This document shows, piece after piece, positions 1 to 8,187 of a DNA stretch of 41,606 nt (the stretch's first letter is position 1; the number at the start of each line of letters is the position of its first letter). Source of the stretch: a virus; the IMG/VR virus record IMGVR_UViG_3300006921_000032, positions 1 through 41,606 of that record; one strand, written 5' to 3'. Position numbers and translations under genes: made by a program. The notes under the pieces are model-generated. The model was not told the DNA's origin. It saw only the letters and a list, made by a program, of their open reading frames with translations, and ran no database searches.

Positions 1-1086
1 AGAAAGTTTAGTGTCTGCGCCATCATGATAAATCATAAAATCACTACTATCACCTAGTTTTATTCTATCACCATCACCCATATTTATATGCGATCCAACA
101 GTTAGTTCGCCTGCAAAAGTTGCGTTATTATCACCAGCTATAGCAAGAGGAATAGAACTATCAGTATCGTTATAAACAAGAAAAGTACCATTGTTATTTA
201 TTATAGAGTAATCATCGTTACTATCTGTGTCAGCTAAGTAAATTCTTGGGTATGTCCCTTGAACATAAAACGAAGCGGCTGTTATGTGGTTGGTGCCAGC
301 GGTAACATTTCCTGTAAACGTTCCGCCAGATAAAGGCATTTTAGTAGCTATACTATTTGTAACAGTTGTGCTAAAACTAGCGTCATCACCTAAAGCTGCG
401 GCTAACTCGTTTAGTGTATTTAAAGTTCCAGGCGCTGAATCTACTATCGTAGCAACTTGAGCGTCAACATAAGCTGTTGTAGCTACTTTAGTTGAATTGT
501 TACTTGCTGACTGTGTTGTAGCTGTTGTTGCTGTGTTTATCGTACCATTTAAATCACCAGAAAAAGTTGTAGCGGTTAATGTGTCTACTCCAGTTAAGTT
601 ACCAGATATATCAGAGTTACCGTTTATATCTAAACTAGCAGCACTTACTTCACCTGCAGTAGTTGTATCACCATTATAGCTAACTCTAAAAGCTTCCGCT
701 AAACCAGTGCTATTACCTGATTCATCACTTCCAACAGGTGCGGTGTACACTACAAATGAACCTGCACCTTCTTTTGACATTTGGTTTGCGTCTGCATCAG
801 GACCAACCTGAGCACCTATACGTACTTGCGGTGTATAGTTAGCGTTATCGTCAGTAAACTTAAAGTCTATAAAAGTTTGCTGTTGTGATATGTCATTACC
901 AACATAATTGTCAAGTTCTAAAAACGTAGTACCAGTGCTACTACCTGACGTGCTTGTTGCCTTTGTTATTTCTGTAGTACCAGTTATAAGAGTTCCTGAT
1001 ATATTAGCGTTACCATTAATGTCCAACGAGGTACCTTTTACCTCGCCGTTAACATCAACGTTTGAATTAAATTTTTGTGTAGCCAT
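1..1086 (-). CDS. Tail fibre protein, N-terminal 362 codons (cut by left edge)
   Basis: The frame opens with ATG at 1086 and stays open to base 1, so the C-terminus lies outside the window. It begins 3 bases after the stop of the 844-aa fibre gene and shares its MAT start. Visible elements: two copies of a SLDINGN motif (about residues 20 and 155), a G-T/A-rich fibre region, a STKVATTAYVDAQV stretch that is typical of phage fibres, an L-N-E-L-A-A-A-L-G-D-D helix with a following PLSGGTFTG motif, and then beta-strand-like sequence (YPRIYLADTDSND). This composition is characteristic of trimeric receptor-binding fibres. Known fibres of this type often end in an intramolecular chaperone (peptidase S74), which would be beyond the left edge; that is a prediction only. 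Role: host adsorption. Confidence 0.85.
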   Translation of the reverse strand, partial: MATQKFNSNVDVNGEVKGTSLDINGNANISGTLITGTTEITKATSTSGSSTGTTFLELDNYVGNDISQQQTFIDFKFTDDNANYTPQVRIGAQVGPDADANQMSKEGAGSFVVYTAPVGSDESGNSTGLAEAFRVSYNGDTTTAGEVSAASLDINGNSDISGNLTGVDTLTATTFSGDLNGTINTATTATTQSASNNSTKVATTAYVDAQVATIVDSAPGTLNTLNELAAALGDDASFSTTVTNSIATKMPLSGGTFTGNVTAGTNHITAASFYVQGTYPRIYLADTDSNDDYSIINNNGTFLVYNDTDSSIPLAIAGDNNATFAGELTVGSHINMGDGDRIKLGDSSDFMIYHDGADTKLS

Positions 1087-1089
1087 TTA

Positions 1090-3624
1090 TTAATCTATCT
1101 TGTTAATCAATATTATAACATCACCAGTTGCAGGTGCATCATTAAAAGTAACAGTCACAACAGAAGTTGAAGTTCTCACAACCTGTGCCATAACAGTTTC
1201 AAAAGAATTAGCATCGTACATCTGTACGTTTACGTCTCTAGTTGCTAAACCGTGTGATACAGCTATAGCAGTATTAGAACCATCACCAATTGCAGCTTTA
1301 TAACTTCTTGCAGCTAAACCTGCAGGAGTTACAGCTCTTGATGAATCAGAACCAGCTAAAGCTTCAGCAGTTGTAGCAAGCTCAACTTTACCAGCAGCAC
1401 TTGTAGATGCAGCATTTACAATCGCTGTTGCATTACCAGAAGAAAGTGTACCTACAGTTGTTATAGCTAAGCCATCAATATCAGATTTAGTTTGATCTGC
1501 AGTTGCACCTGACTCAATACCATCTAGCTTATCGTGATGTGCTGTAGTCATTACACCCGCAATAGTTCCAGATGCTTGTGCTATCACTACGTTATCACCA
1601 TCAGAAGAGTTAATCGTTAACTGAGAAGCGTTTGTTGTTGATGATAAGTCAGTACTTACATTTGTATTCTTAGCAGTGTTAGCATCGATCTCAGCTAGAA
1701 GTGTATTAGCTAACTTATCTTCTGTTATAGCGTCATCAGCAATATATGCTGTAGCTATAGCAGTACCTTGCCAAACACCAGTTCCAATTGTTCCAACAGA
1801 AGTTAACGATGAACCAACTACAGTTGACTTAAGAGAGGTTCCAGTTAAAGTAGTAGCTGCAGCTGTTACCGTAATATTTGCACTACCATTAAACGATGTT
1901 CCGTTTATAGTTCTAGCCGTAGTTAATGTAGCTGCAGATCCAGTTGTGTTCTGGTTACCAGCGGAGTTTACACCAGGTAAATTAATATTAGCACTACCGT
2001 TAAAACTAACACCACCAATTGTTCTTGCTGTTGCTAGAGTGCTAGCTGAACTAGCATTTCCATCAACATCACCAGTTACATCACCAGTTAAATTACCAGT
2101 GAAACCATCAGAAGCTTTTATTGTTCCTCCCCATATATCCGCGTAAGCATAACCAGTACCAGATGTGTTAACAGTTGTAGTTGGTTCAGCTTGGTTGCCA
2201 TCAAAGAAAATAAATGGATTACCAGTCGCACTTACATCTCTAAATACACCAGCGTATTTTGTTGTTGAACTTTCTACATACTTAGAATAAAACCCAGTAT
2301 CTACAGCATCACCAGTGTTTCCACTAGCTAACTTTATTAAGGGATCTTCAACTGTTAGCGTCGCGGTGTTAACAGTGGTAGTATCACCAGATACTGTTAA
2401 GTCACCAGTTACCACTAAATCGTTACCTATTGTTACTACGTCACTACTATCACCAATTGTAACTGCGTTAGATCCAAAACCACCAGCTAATCTAGTTTTT
2501 AAGTTTGCTACAGATACATCAACATCTGTATTTGTAATAGCTCCAGTTGCTGCTCCTAAATATCCCCATTGCGCTGCAGATATTGTAGTTGTACCAATGT
2601 TTTCTATTTGAGCACCTTCAGCCGCTGTAATATTAGATATCTCAGTTACTTGAGAAGCAGCTATTGTTTTGTTGGTTAACGTTTGCGTTGCTGTTAACTG
2701 TACAATATTACTATTTGTAAGACTTGCAATTTTAGTAGCCGTAGCAGCATTACCAGTAGTATCTTGATTACCTTCAGTGTTTACACCTGGAAGGTCTATG
2801 TTAGCAGATCCATTAAATGATACACCACCTATAGTTCTTGCGGTTGTTAAAGTAGCCGCAGAGCCAGTAGTATTTTGGTTGAGAGTTGGAATTGCAGCCC
2901 AAGTCAAACCACCAGAGTTACCAGACTGTGCTGTTAAGTAATAACCATTAGTAGGTGAGTTAGAAATTTTAAGGTTAGCTTCATCTACAACATTGTTTGC
3001 TATAGTTAAAGATCCACTACCTGTTACTTCGCCAGTGTGAGTAGCATTAGTTGATTTAGCTGTGTTAGCTGTAACCGCATCAAATATTGTAGTTGACATA
3101 ACACCAGAAACAGAAGTTGTAGCTACAGGTATCGTAGCATTAGTTCCATCTGACGATGCTATAGTTCTTGAACCAGTACTACTAGCTACAGATAAGTTTG
3201 TGCTTACGTTTGTTGATTTAGCAGTATTAGCGTCTATTTCAGCTAACAACGAATTTGCTAATTTATCTTCAGTTACACTATCGTCTGCTAATTGAGTTGT
3301 ACCAACACCACCAGCTGTAATAGCTATATCATTAGCATTTGCCGTTATACCAGTACCACCAACAACGTTTAAAGTTGCATCACCAGAGGTAGCGCCACCA
3401 GTAAGACCAGCACCAGCAACAACCGACTCTATATCACCAGCTCCTGTAGCACCTAACTGAACCCATCCACTACCATTGTAAATATTCAAATCGTTAGTGT
3501 CGGTATCATAGTATATTTGACCATCAGCTGGATTTGATGGAGCCGTGCTTAAGTTTTGTATCACAGCGTTATTTAGACTGTTTTTGTCTAAATTTATATC
3601 CGCTAGATATTTAATTGTTGCCAT
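1090..3624 (-). CDS. Long tail fibre / receptor-binding protein (844 aa)
   Basis: The N-terminus (about residues 1-60) contains NPADGQIYYDT and NGSGWVQLG, a module common at the virion-anchoring end of phage fibres. The body is low-complexity Thr/Ala/Gly/Asn sequence with duplicated blocks: TEDKLANxLLAEIDANTAK occurs twice, and an ARTIGGVSFNGSANI block occurs twice in full plus a third, shorter variant. A QTLTNKTI motif is also present. The last ~65 residues (SHGLATRDVNVQMYD through an FNDAP turn to LINKID) form a compact beta domain seen at the end of many marine phage fibres. No catalytic motif is visible. It lies between an 82-aa fibre-associated gene and a second fibre gene and is probably co-transcribed with both. 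The repeated blocks are expected to form a trimeric beta/coiled shaft. Role: adsorption. The exact receptor is unknown. Confidence 0.85.
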   Translation of the reverse strand: MATIKYLADINLDKNSLNNAVIQNLSTAPSNPADGQIYYDTDTNDLNIYNGSGWVQLGATGAGDIESVVAGAGLTGGATSGDATLNVVGGTGITANANDIAITAGGVGTTQLADDSVTEDKLANSLLAEIDANTAKSTNVSTNLSVASSTGSRTIASSDGTNATIPVATTSVSGVMSTTIFDAVTANTAKSTNATHTGEVTGSGSLTIANNVVDEANLKISNSPTNGYYLTAQSGNSGGLTWAAIPTLNQNTTGSAATLTTARTIGGVSFNGSANIDLPGVNTEGNQDTTGNAATATKIASLTNSNIVQLTATQTLTNKTIAASQVTEISNITAAEGAQIENIGTTTISAAQWGYLGAATGAITNTDVDVSVANLKTRLAGGFGSNAVTIGDSSDVVTIGNDLVVTGDLTVSGDTTTVNTATLTVEDPLIKLASGNTGDAVDTGFYSKYVESSTTKYAGVFRDVSATGNPFIFFDGNQAEPTTTVNTSGTGYAYADIWGGTIKASDGFTGNLTGDVTGDVDGNASSASTLATARTIGGVSFNGSANINLPGVNSAGNQNTTGSAATLTTARTINGTSFNGSANITVTAAATTLTGTSLKSTVVGSSLTSVGTIGTGVWQGTAIATAYIADDAITEDKLANTLLAEIDANTAKNTNVSTDLSSTTNASQLTINSSDGDNVVIAQASGTIAGVMTTAHHDKLDGIESGATADQTKSDIDGLAITTVGTLSSGNATAIVNAASTSAAGKVELATTAEALAGSDSSRAVTPAGLAARSYKAAIGDGSNTAIAVSHGLATRDVNVQMYDANSFETVMAQVVRTSTSVVTVTFNDAPATGDVIILINKID
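1651..3290 (-). repeat. Duplicated blocks inside the tail-fibre gene
   Basis: Two segments, about 3201-3290 and 1651-1740, encode nearly the same peptide (TEDKLANxLLAEIDANTAK followed by xTNVST). A second family (ARTIGGVSFNGSANI, then LPGVN) is encoded near 2746-2850 and 1936-2036, with a shorter variant near 1866-1920. At DNA level the copies differ at many third positions, so the duplications are not recent. They fit internal amplification of fibre shaft units. Confidence 0.7.
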
Positions 3625-3653
3625 ATTGTTTTATTTATTTATTAGTTTTATTA

Positions 3654-3902
3654 TTAGTTGAAGTAAGCTTTTCCCGCAAAAGAACTTCTAAATTTTATTG
3701 TAGCTTGGTTAACACTGTTGTATTCTATTTCTCCTATAACCACAGTATTAGCCGTGTCTACAACAGATACAGAACAGTACTTACCTAGATTATGAGTGAT
3801 AACCCAAGTCGCAGAGGCCGAGCCATGATCATGCACATAATTTGCATCACCAGTAAATACATTTGTTGTTTCCGTAGGAGGAGTTTGTATAAACCTAGCC
3901 AT
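3654..3902 (-). CDS. Small fibre-associated protein with ITHNLG beta domain (82 aa)
   Basis: A short protein whose residues ~30-82 (WVITHNLGKYCSVSVVD, then a GEIEYN strand and an FAGKAYFN end) match the compact beta-sandwich found at the C-termini of phage tail fibres, including the end of the neighbouring 844-aa fibre (SHGLATRDVNVQMYD). The N-terminus is too short for an independent shaft. It could be a capping or accessory subunit of the fibre, or a free-standing copy of the tip domain. The leader (AAAAATTAAAAACA before ATG) has no GGAGG-like site. It starts 12 bases after the stop of the 104-aa gene. Family-level recognition is fair; the precise role is inferred. Confidence 0.7.
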   Translation of the reverse strand: MARFIQTPPTETTNVFTGDANYVHDHGSASATWVITHNLGKYCSVSVVDTANTVVIGEIEYNSVNQATIKFRSSFAGKAYFN

Positions 3903-3914
3903 TGTTTTTAATTT

Positions 3915-4229
3915 TTAAGATATTATTACGTCTACAGCGGGTTCACCACTTCCAGACCCAAGTTTTGTTAGTTTAATAAACAAACCAAACTCATCGTTAC
4001 TAAAATTTATTTCTTTTTCATCTAGTATTAAAGTGGTTTGAATTGGTATTTCTACTGTTTTAACTATATAAAACTTACCTAACAATTTTTTTTCAATATA
4101 CAAGTCTACTGAGCACGCTATGCTAGCGTTTACGTTTGATAGTGATATTGATTTTACTTCTACACCATCACCCGCCGCTAATAACTGCTGAGTAATCTCA
4201 CCGGATATGTTGTGGTGTCTAGATGCCAT
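3915..4229 (-). CDS. Small beta-rich protein of unknown function in the adhesion module (104 aa)
   Basis: I do not recognise the family. The sequence is predominantly beta: alternating hydrophobic strands such as SISLSNVNASIACSVDLYI and TTLILDEKEINF, without signal peptide, membrane segment or catalytic motif. The alternation and size fit a jelly-roll or Ig-like structural or decoration protein. It begins 3 bases after the stop of the 140-aa gene, so translation is probably coupled to it. Its position between the paired MATTTATITL proteins and the fibre genes suggests a virion or fibre accessory part. Confidence 0.6.
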   Translation of the reverse strand: MASRHHNISGEITQQLLAAGDGVEVKSISLSNVNASIACSVDLYIEKKLLGKFYIVKTVEIPIQTTLILDEKEINFSNDEFGLFIKLTKLGSGSGEPAVDVIIS

Positions 4230-4232
4230 TTA

Positions 4233-4655
4233 CTATTCGTAAAAACAAACGTATTCTAAAGTAGTTTCTGTAGTGTCATTGCAAGTGTATTCAATGTCTT
4301 TACCGCTACTTGTTGCGTCCCACGGTATAAACATCCAATCACCACCGTATAACCTACCTATTTCAGTGTCTTCTAGTAAAATTGTAACATACTTACTACC
4401 ATCACCTCTATCGTTAATGTTTTTAATATATACTTTAGCTGATTTTTGAGCTGTAACATCACTACCCGCTCCAGCGTCAGTGTTTAGCAGTACTTCGTTG
4501 TTTCCAGTATTCGTCTTTTTTCTCGATAAGCCAGTAGTTTCTGTTAATCCAGTATCATTGCCCGCTTTAGTTAATGTAGCTGTGTTTGATATAGATATAA
4601 CATTGTCCATCATGTCACTGCTAGCTAAAGTTATTGTTGCTGTTGTTGTTGCCAT
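4233..4655 (-). CDS. Structural protein, second of a tandem paralogous pair (140 aa)
   Basis: The first ten residues (MATTTATITL) are identical to those of the gene immediately upstream. The pair also shares a later IGRLYxGDW...PW motif (residues 99-112 here) and a closing beta strand (LEYVCFYE compared with IEYALFHDG). The middle regions diverge strongly. No enzyme motif, signal peptide or membrane segment is present. The conserved ends around a variable middle suggest a small beta-fold subunit, perhaps of a virion decoration or fibre base, but the fold and role are not known to me. The gene is in the adhesion cluster, with a 33-base A/T-rich spacer upstream. Confidence 0.65.
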   Translation of the reverse strand: MATTTATITLASSDMMDNVISISNTATLTKAGNDTGLTETTGLSRKKTNTGNNEVLLNTDAGAGSDVTAQKSAKVYIKNINDRGDGSKYVTILLEDTEIGRLYGGDWMFIPWDATSSGKDIEYTCNDTTETTLEYVCFYE

Positions 4656-4688
4656 ATTTTTTTTATTTATTTATGTTTTTAATTGCTC

Positions 4689-5150
4689 TTATGCGTCTGC
4701 AGATTCTGTTAATGTTTCTCCATCGTGAAATAAAGCATACTCTATTATAGCCGTACCTTCTTTAGCTTGTACTTCAACTGCAGAACCTGCAGTAGCGTTC
4801 AAGTGACAGCTCCAAGGAAAAAACGCCCAATCACCTGCGTATAACCTACCTATAACATCATCTTTAATTGATATTATAATATAGTGAGTATCATTTGTAT
4901 TTTTGTTAGCTATATATACATAGTTAGATCCACCTGCTAGAGCTGCTGCTGAGTTAGGTATAATATCATACTGTTTAGCAGTTCCACCACCATAATCATC
5001 AATTGGTATTTCTAATCTTTCCATTCTAAATTCATCTAGACCTGTTGCTGTAGTGTTGTCTTTATAAAGAGTTGTTGTAGCCGACAACGACAAGTTGTCA
5101 CTCAGTAAATCTGCACTATTAAGCGTAATTGTTGCTGTTGTTGTAGCCAT
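4689..5150 (-). CDS. Structural protein, first of a tandem paralogous pair (153 aa)
   Basis: Paralogue of the next gene downstream: identical MATTTATITL start and a shared GRLYAGDW...PW motif at residues 101-113, followed by a beta strand near the C-terminus. It is longer by a short acidic tail (GETLTESADA). No signal peptide, transmembrane segment or catalytic signature is visible. It begins 24 bases after the stop of the secreted GCTD-repeat protein, with an A/T-rich leader. A structural role in the virion or fibre base is inferred from position only; the pair looks like a local duplication that has diverged. Confidence 0.65.
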   Translation of the reverse strand: MATTTATITLNSADLLSDNLSLSATTTLYKDNTTATGLDEFRMERLEIPIDDYGGGTAKQYDIIPNSAAALAGGSNYVYIANKNTNDTHYIIISIKDDVIGRLYAGDWAFFPWSCHLNATAGSAVEVQAKEGTAIIEYALFHDGETLTESADA

Positions 5151-5174
5151 AATTTTACTTTTTAATTGTTTTTG

Positions 5175-7367
5175 TTATTGTTTGATTAATTTTCTCTCTA
5201 CGCTACCATCATTATAGATATAGAATAGAAGTTTGTTTTTACTTTCTTTTGATGGTCGACCTAGTAAATCAGTAACTCTTACTAACTCTTTTTTATCTAC
5301 TCTTTTAACTAATGGTCCTGACCAAGTACCATCACAGTAGTTATAAGTTAATTGACATATTTCATCCCACTCGTTTTCACAACAGTAATCGTCTACCGAT
5401 AACACCCAAGCATAACAAGGATCATTTAACCAATAAGGATTTCCTGGACCAGTAATACAACCAGCATTATATAAACAAGATAAAGAATCGCTAACGTTAG
5501 CACTAGGCTCGTAGCTATACGCCCCTGGATCCATGCAACCCACAACCACTTCGATACACGAGTTGTTATCCGTGTTAGCAAGTGAATTATAGTTAAGAGC
5601 CAAACTATCCATACACCCATAAACATAAGAGATACAACTAAAATCCTCCGTGTTCGCGGATGAGTTATAATTAAGCATAGAAGGATCCGTGCAGCCATAT
5701 ATGTAAGGTACACAAGAATTGTTATCAGCATTAGCTAGTGGGTTATAATTAAAAGCTGTAGTGTCAGTACAACCATAAACAAAAGGTTCGCAACCACCAT
5801 CATCAGTGTTTGCTAGTTGATCGTAGTTAAACATTGTAGGATCTGTACAACCGTAAGCAAGTGCTATACACGTATCAGGAGTATTAGCATTAGGATTATA
5901 GTTAAAAGCTAAAGGCTGCATACAACCAGTAACAATAGCAATACACGAACCAGAGAGCTCTGTGTTCGCTAGTGGATTATAGTTAAATGCCGTTGAATCC
6001 ATACACCCTAGTACAACCTCTATATTACATGATCCATCATCAAAGTCTGCTAAAGCATTATATTCAACGTATGTTGGGCTTGTACAACCTGGTACATAAT
6101 AACAGCTTGTGTCTGATGTGTTAGCCGTGTCGTTATAGTTGACAGCCATAATATCTAGGCATCCAAATATTTTTTCTTCACAAGTATTACCACAATTAGT
6201 AATAAGAACGTAAGGTAGTAATGGCTGTATGAAAGGAGGTTGAATACTAATCATTGTATCTCCTTCTGGATTAATCAGAGTAAATCCACACTCTATAGTT
6301 GTTAGTTGTGCTAACGGGTCAATTGAAAATATAAATCTTATAGGATCTGGAGCTGTAAGTCCTACGTAGTGAATATCATTAAAAGTACCGTTGTGAGTAA
6401 AGTTGTAAGATGTGTCAGGGTGAACTAACTCTAAGTTTGAACCTACCCAACCATTACCCATTAAATCGTGTAGTATTAAAGTATACGTACAAGTATCAAT
6501 AAGCTCCATTGTGTTAGCACTTGCATCGTAGTTAAACATAGTTGTATCTAAACAACCAAATATTTTAAATGTCTGACAGCTTCCGTCGTCTAAATTAGCA
6601 AATGGGTTCCACTCTACATAATCGTTGTCAGTACAACCTAATATAGGTGGACATGAATCAGAAGCAAATACATGTGTAGAATCATTACCAAAAGCAGGAT
6701 CTGTACCATACACTAGAGTGTCATTACATTGCTTTACAAAATAAGAACCATCTTGTCCTTGCCATATAGCTCCGTTTAAACCATCTCCGTAAGAATCGTA
6801 TATAGTAAAGTTTAATGGACCTTTAGGTATACATACTGGCACTATTATAGTAGCATAATCAGGACTACTACCATAACCACTTCCCGAGGCATATATAACA
6901 CCATTTGTATCTGTTATCTCCCAAGAAGTTTCCGACTGGTATTGATCAAGGTTTATAATAACCTTAGCTGGCACACAAGGTGGTGGTGGGTTTGGTAAGC
7001 AAGGTCCTATATTAAAGTTAATAATCTCTGTAGCAAAACCATTACTAGGATTACATAAGAACTCTACTATAGTATCTTGGCAACCGTTCCATATTCTAAA
7101 CGATCCAGCCATACTTGTTGATTGCCATCCATCACCATAACTATCTAGCAATACAGCTGAATAAGAACCAGCATCAGTCCACAAAGTATCGATGTAGTAT
7201 TCAAATTGTGCTGTAGGCGTATGATACAATACAGTATCACCATTACCGTCCGTAATGTAAAACTCTGACTCCGTAGGGCCAAAACTATCATACTGAGCCT
7301 CAACTACTATATAAGAGTTTTGACTAAATATTGATAACGGTAATAATAGTAATAGTAGTTTTTTCAT
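5175..7367 (-). CDS. Secreted GCTD-repeat protein with DSYGDGW motifs and T9SS-like C-terminus (730 aa)
   Basis: Residues 1-16 are a signal peptide (MKKLLLLLLPLSIFSQ, flavobacterial cleavage before Gln). The N-terminal third has three DSYGDGW-type motifs (LLDSYGDGW, IYDSYGDGL, LHDLMGNGW) that recur in secreted Bacteroidota proteins. From residue 244 there are 11 repeats of the form GC[TM]D-x-x-x-x-NY-N-x-x-AN-x-x-D-x-x-C, with seven in tandem from residue 454. A Cys-rich segment with CCENEWDEIC follows. The last ~45 residues (ELVRVTDLLGRP, then FYIYNDGSVERKL) resemble the C-terminal half of type IX secretion sorting domains. I infer export through the host Sec and T9SS routes to the surface or medium. 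The start follows the previous stop with no gap, so translation is coupled. The function could be adhesion, envelope modification or receptor masking; no catalytic site is visible. Confidence 0.75.
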   Translation of the reverse strand: MKKLLLLLLPLSIFSQNSYIVVEAQYDSFGPTESEFYITDGNGDTVLYHTPTAQFEYYIDTLWTDAGSYSAVLLDSYGDGWQSTSMAGSFRIWNGCQDTIVEFLCNPSNGFATEIINFNIGPCLPNPPPPCVPAKVIINLDQYQSETSWEITDTNGVIYASGSGYGSSPDYATIIVPVCIPKGPLNFTIYDSYGDGLNGAIWQGQDGSYFVKQCNDTLVYGTDPAFGNDSTHVFASDSCPPILGCTDNDYVEWNPFANLDDGSCQTFKIFGCLDTTMFNYDASANTMELIDTCTYTLILHDLMGNGWVGSNLELVHPDTSYNFTHNGTFNDIHYVGLTAPDPIRFIFSIDPLAQLTTIECGFTLINPEGDTMISIQPPFIQPLLPYVLITNCGNTCEEKIFGCLDIMAVNYNDTANTSDTSCYYVPGCTSPTYVEYNALADFDDGSCNIEVVLGCMDSTAFNYNPLANTELSGSCIAIVTGCMQPLAFNYNPNANTPDTCIALAYGCTDPTMFNYDQLANTDDGGCEPFVYGCTDTTAFNYNPLANADNNSCVPYIYGCTDPSMLNYNSSANTEDFSCISYVYGCMDSLALNYNSLANTDNNSCIEVVVGCMDPGAYSYEPSANVSDSLSCLYNAGCITGPGNPYWLNDPCYAWVLSVDDYCCENEWDEICQLTYNYCDGTWSGPLVKRVDKKELVRVTDLLGRPSKESKNKLLFYIYNDGSVERKLIKQ
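5463..6008 (-). repeat. Tandem ~78-bp coding repeats (GCTD units) in the secreted protein
   Basis: Seven consecutive GC[TM]x units begin at 6008, 5927, 5852, 5774, 5696, 5618 and 5540. Five starts are exactly 78 bases (26 residues) apart. The reading frame is kept throughout and substitutions fall mostly between fixed Cys, Asn-Tyr and Ala-Asn positions, so this is a protein repeat under selection, not a non-coding array. Confidence 0.85.
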
Positions 7368-7652
7368 TTATTTTTTACCATATTTATTACCACAGTCGCA
7401 GTCGTTAACCCTTCTACCCGTACGGCTTGAAATTTTTGTACCTACTTTCTTACAGCCTTTCCAGCATTTAGAGTTTTTTGAGTTAGCACCTTTGAATGTG
7501 GTAGGTGAACTTTTAAATTGTTTAAAATCTTCCTTTTGTATGCCTGGCTCACCATTGTACATTGGATCCATTTTAGCTACTGGTGAGTTGCCAAAACCTG
7601 AAAAACCTTTCATTCTGTAGCAACTTCTCTTTTGTGTTGGTGCTTTTTTCAT
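7368..7652 (-). CDS. Small basic Cys-containing protein of unknown function (94 aa)
   Basis: I do not recognise the family. The protein is Lys/Gly-rich with Cys pairs spaced as CWKGC and CDC, plus one Cys near the N-terminus, and it lacks any signal peptide or membrane segment. The Cys spacing could bind a metal or form disulfides. It is squeezed between the PAP2 phosphatase gene (1-base gap) and the secreted GCTD protein (no gap), so it is translated as part of the same compact run. A second small basic Cys-containing gene lies two genes upstream, which may indicate related jobs such as nucleic-acid or virion association; that is inference. Confidence 0.6.
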   Translation of the reverse strand: MKKAPTQKRSCYRMKGFSGFGNSPVAKMDPMYNGEPGIQKEDFKQFKSSPTTFKGANSKNSKCWKGCKKVGTKISSRTGRRVNDCDCGNKYGKK

Positions 7653-7653
7653 T

Positions 7654-8187
7654 TTAAATTTTGTTTTTAATATGTCTATACATTTGTTTTCCTAATTCAA
7701 TACCGTTCTTACTATCGCTCTTATAGTGCGCATGTGCTATGTTTCTACTGTCAGATATGTTTTTAGCCGTTCGCATAAACGCAGAGCTTTTACCGTATTT
7801 ATCTTTTAATACTGAAGCTATGAGCATGCCCTGCGCAGAGTGACCAGATGGGTATGAAGCTGTGTTCATTGAATCCATTTTAAAAAAACTTAAAGACTTA
7901 TCTAATTCATAAGGTCTTGGTCTATTGTGATACTTCTTTAGTTTTAATATCACAGGTGCTGATTGTTTTATAAGTTTAGCGGCAATACTTTTATCGTAAT
8001 CTTTTACACCTTGCTCGTCAGCTGTTTTTTTAAAAGCAGCTTCTATGTTGTCATATTTTTTAACAAATTCCTTACGTAGCGGTATTTTTTTTAACGCTTT
8101 AATTTCTTGATCGGTATCGAAACTATTATTACTAGGTGGTTTTATTTTTTTAAAAGTTGATACGTTAAAATCTTTTAACATCTCCAT
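7654..8187 (-). CDS. PAP2-superfamily phosphatase (177 aa)
   Basis: All three catalytic motifs of the PAP2 / class A acid phosphatase superfamily are intact: K84-x6-R91-P92, P113-S-G-H116 and S147-R148-x5-H154-x3-D158. His116 would be the general acid and His154 the phospho-accepting nucleophile. Members of this superfamily hydrolyse phosphomonoesters or lipid pyrophosphates, including undecaprenyl pyrophosphate and lipid A phosphates. No signal peptide or transmembrane helix is visible, so it resembles the soluble acid-phosphatase arrangement and, unless secreted by another route, would act in the cytoplasm. It overlaps the upstream basic protein gene by 13 bases. Its neighbours are envelope-directed genes, which suggests a lipid- or envelope-linked substrate, but nucleotide or sugar phosphates are equally possible. 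Confidence 0.88.
   Translation of the reverse strand: MEMLKDFNVSTFKKIKPPSNNSFDTDQEIKALKKIPLRKEFVKKYDNIEAAFKKTADEQGVKDYDKSIAAKLIKQSAPVILKLKKYHNRPRPYELDKSLSFFKMDSMNTASYPSGHSAQGMLIASVLKDKYGKSSAFMRTAKNISDSRNIAHAHYKSDSKNGIELGKQMYRHIKNKI

Noticed and set aside
1676-2146. Plus-strand reading frame of 156 codons in the fibre gene
   Set aside because: It is a mirror of the Thr/Ala/Asn-rich fibre repeats with hydrophobic low-complexity translation and no start context.
1090-3624. Diversity-generating retroelement acting on the fibre gene
   Set aside because: No reverse transcriptase gene and no template/variable repeat pair with adenine-specific differences are visible in the window.
5426-5731. Alternative-frame reading of 101 codons inside the GCTD repeats
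   Set aside because: It arises from the repeat structure in a second frame; codons are hydrophobic noise and a similar shadow occurs at 25422-25679 in the other repeat gene.
5463-6008. Regular 78-bp repeats resembling a CRISPR or other non-coding array
   Set aside because: The units are in frame in a long gene, vary at third positions and encode a known type of Cys repeat; there is no constant repeat with unique spacers.
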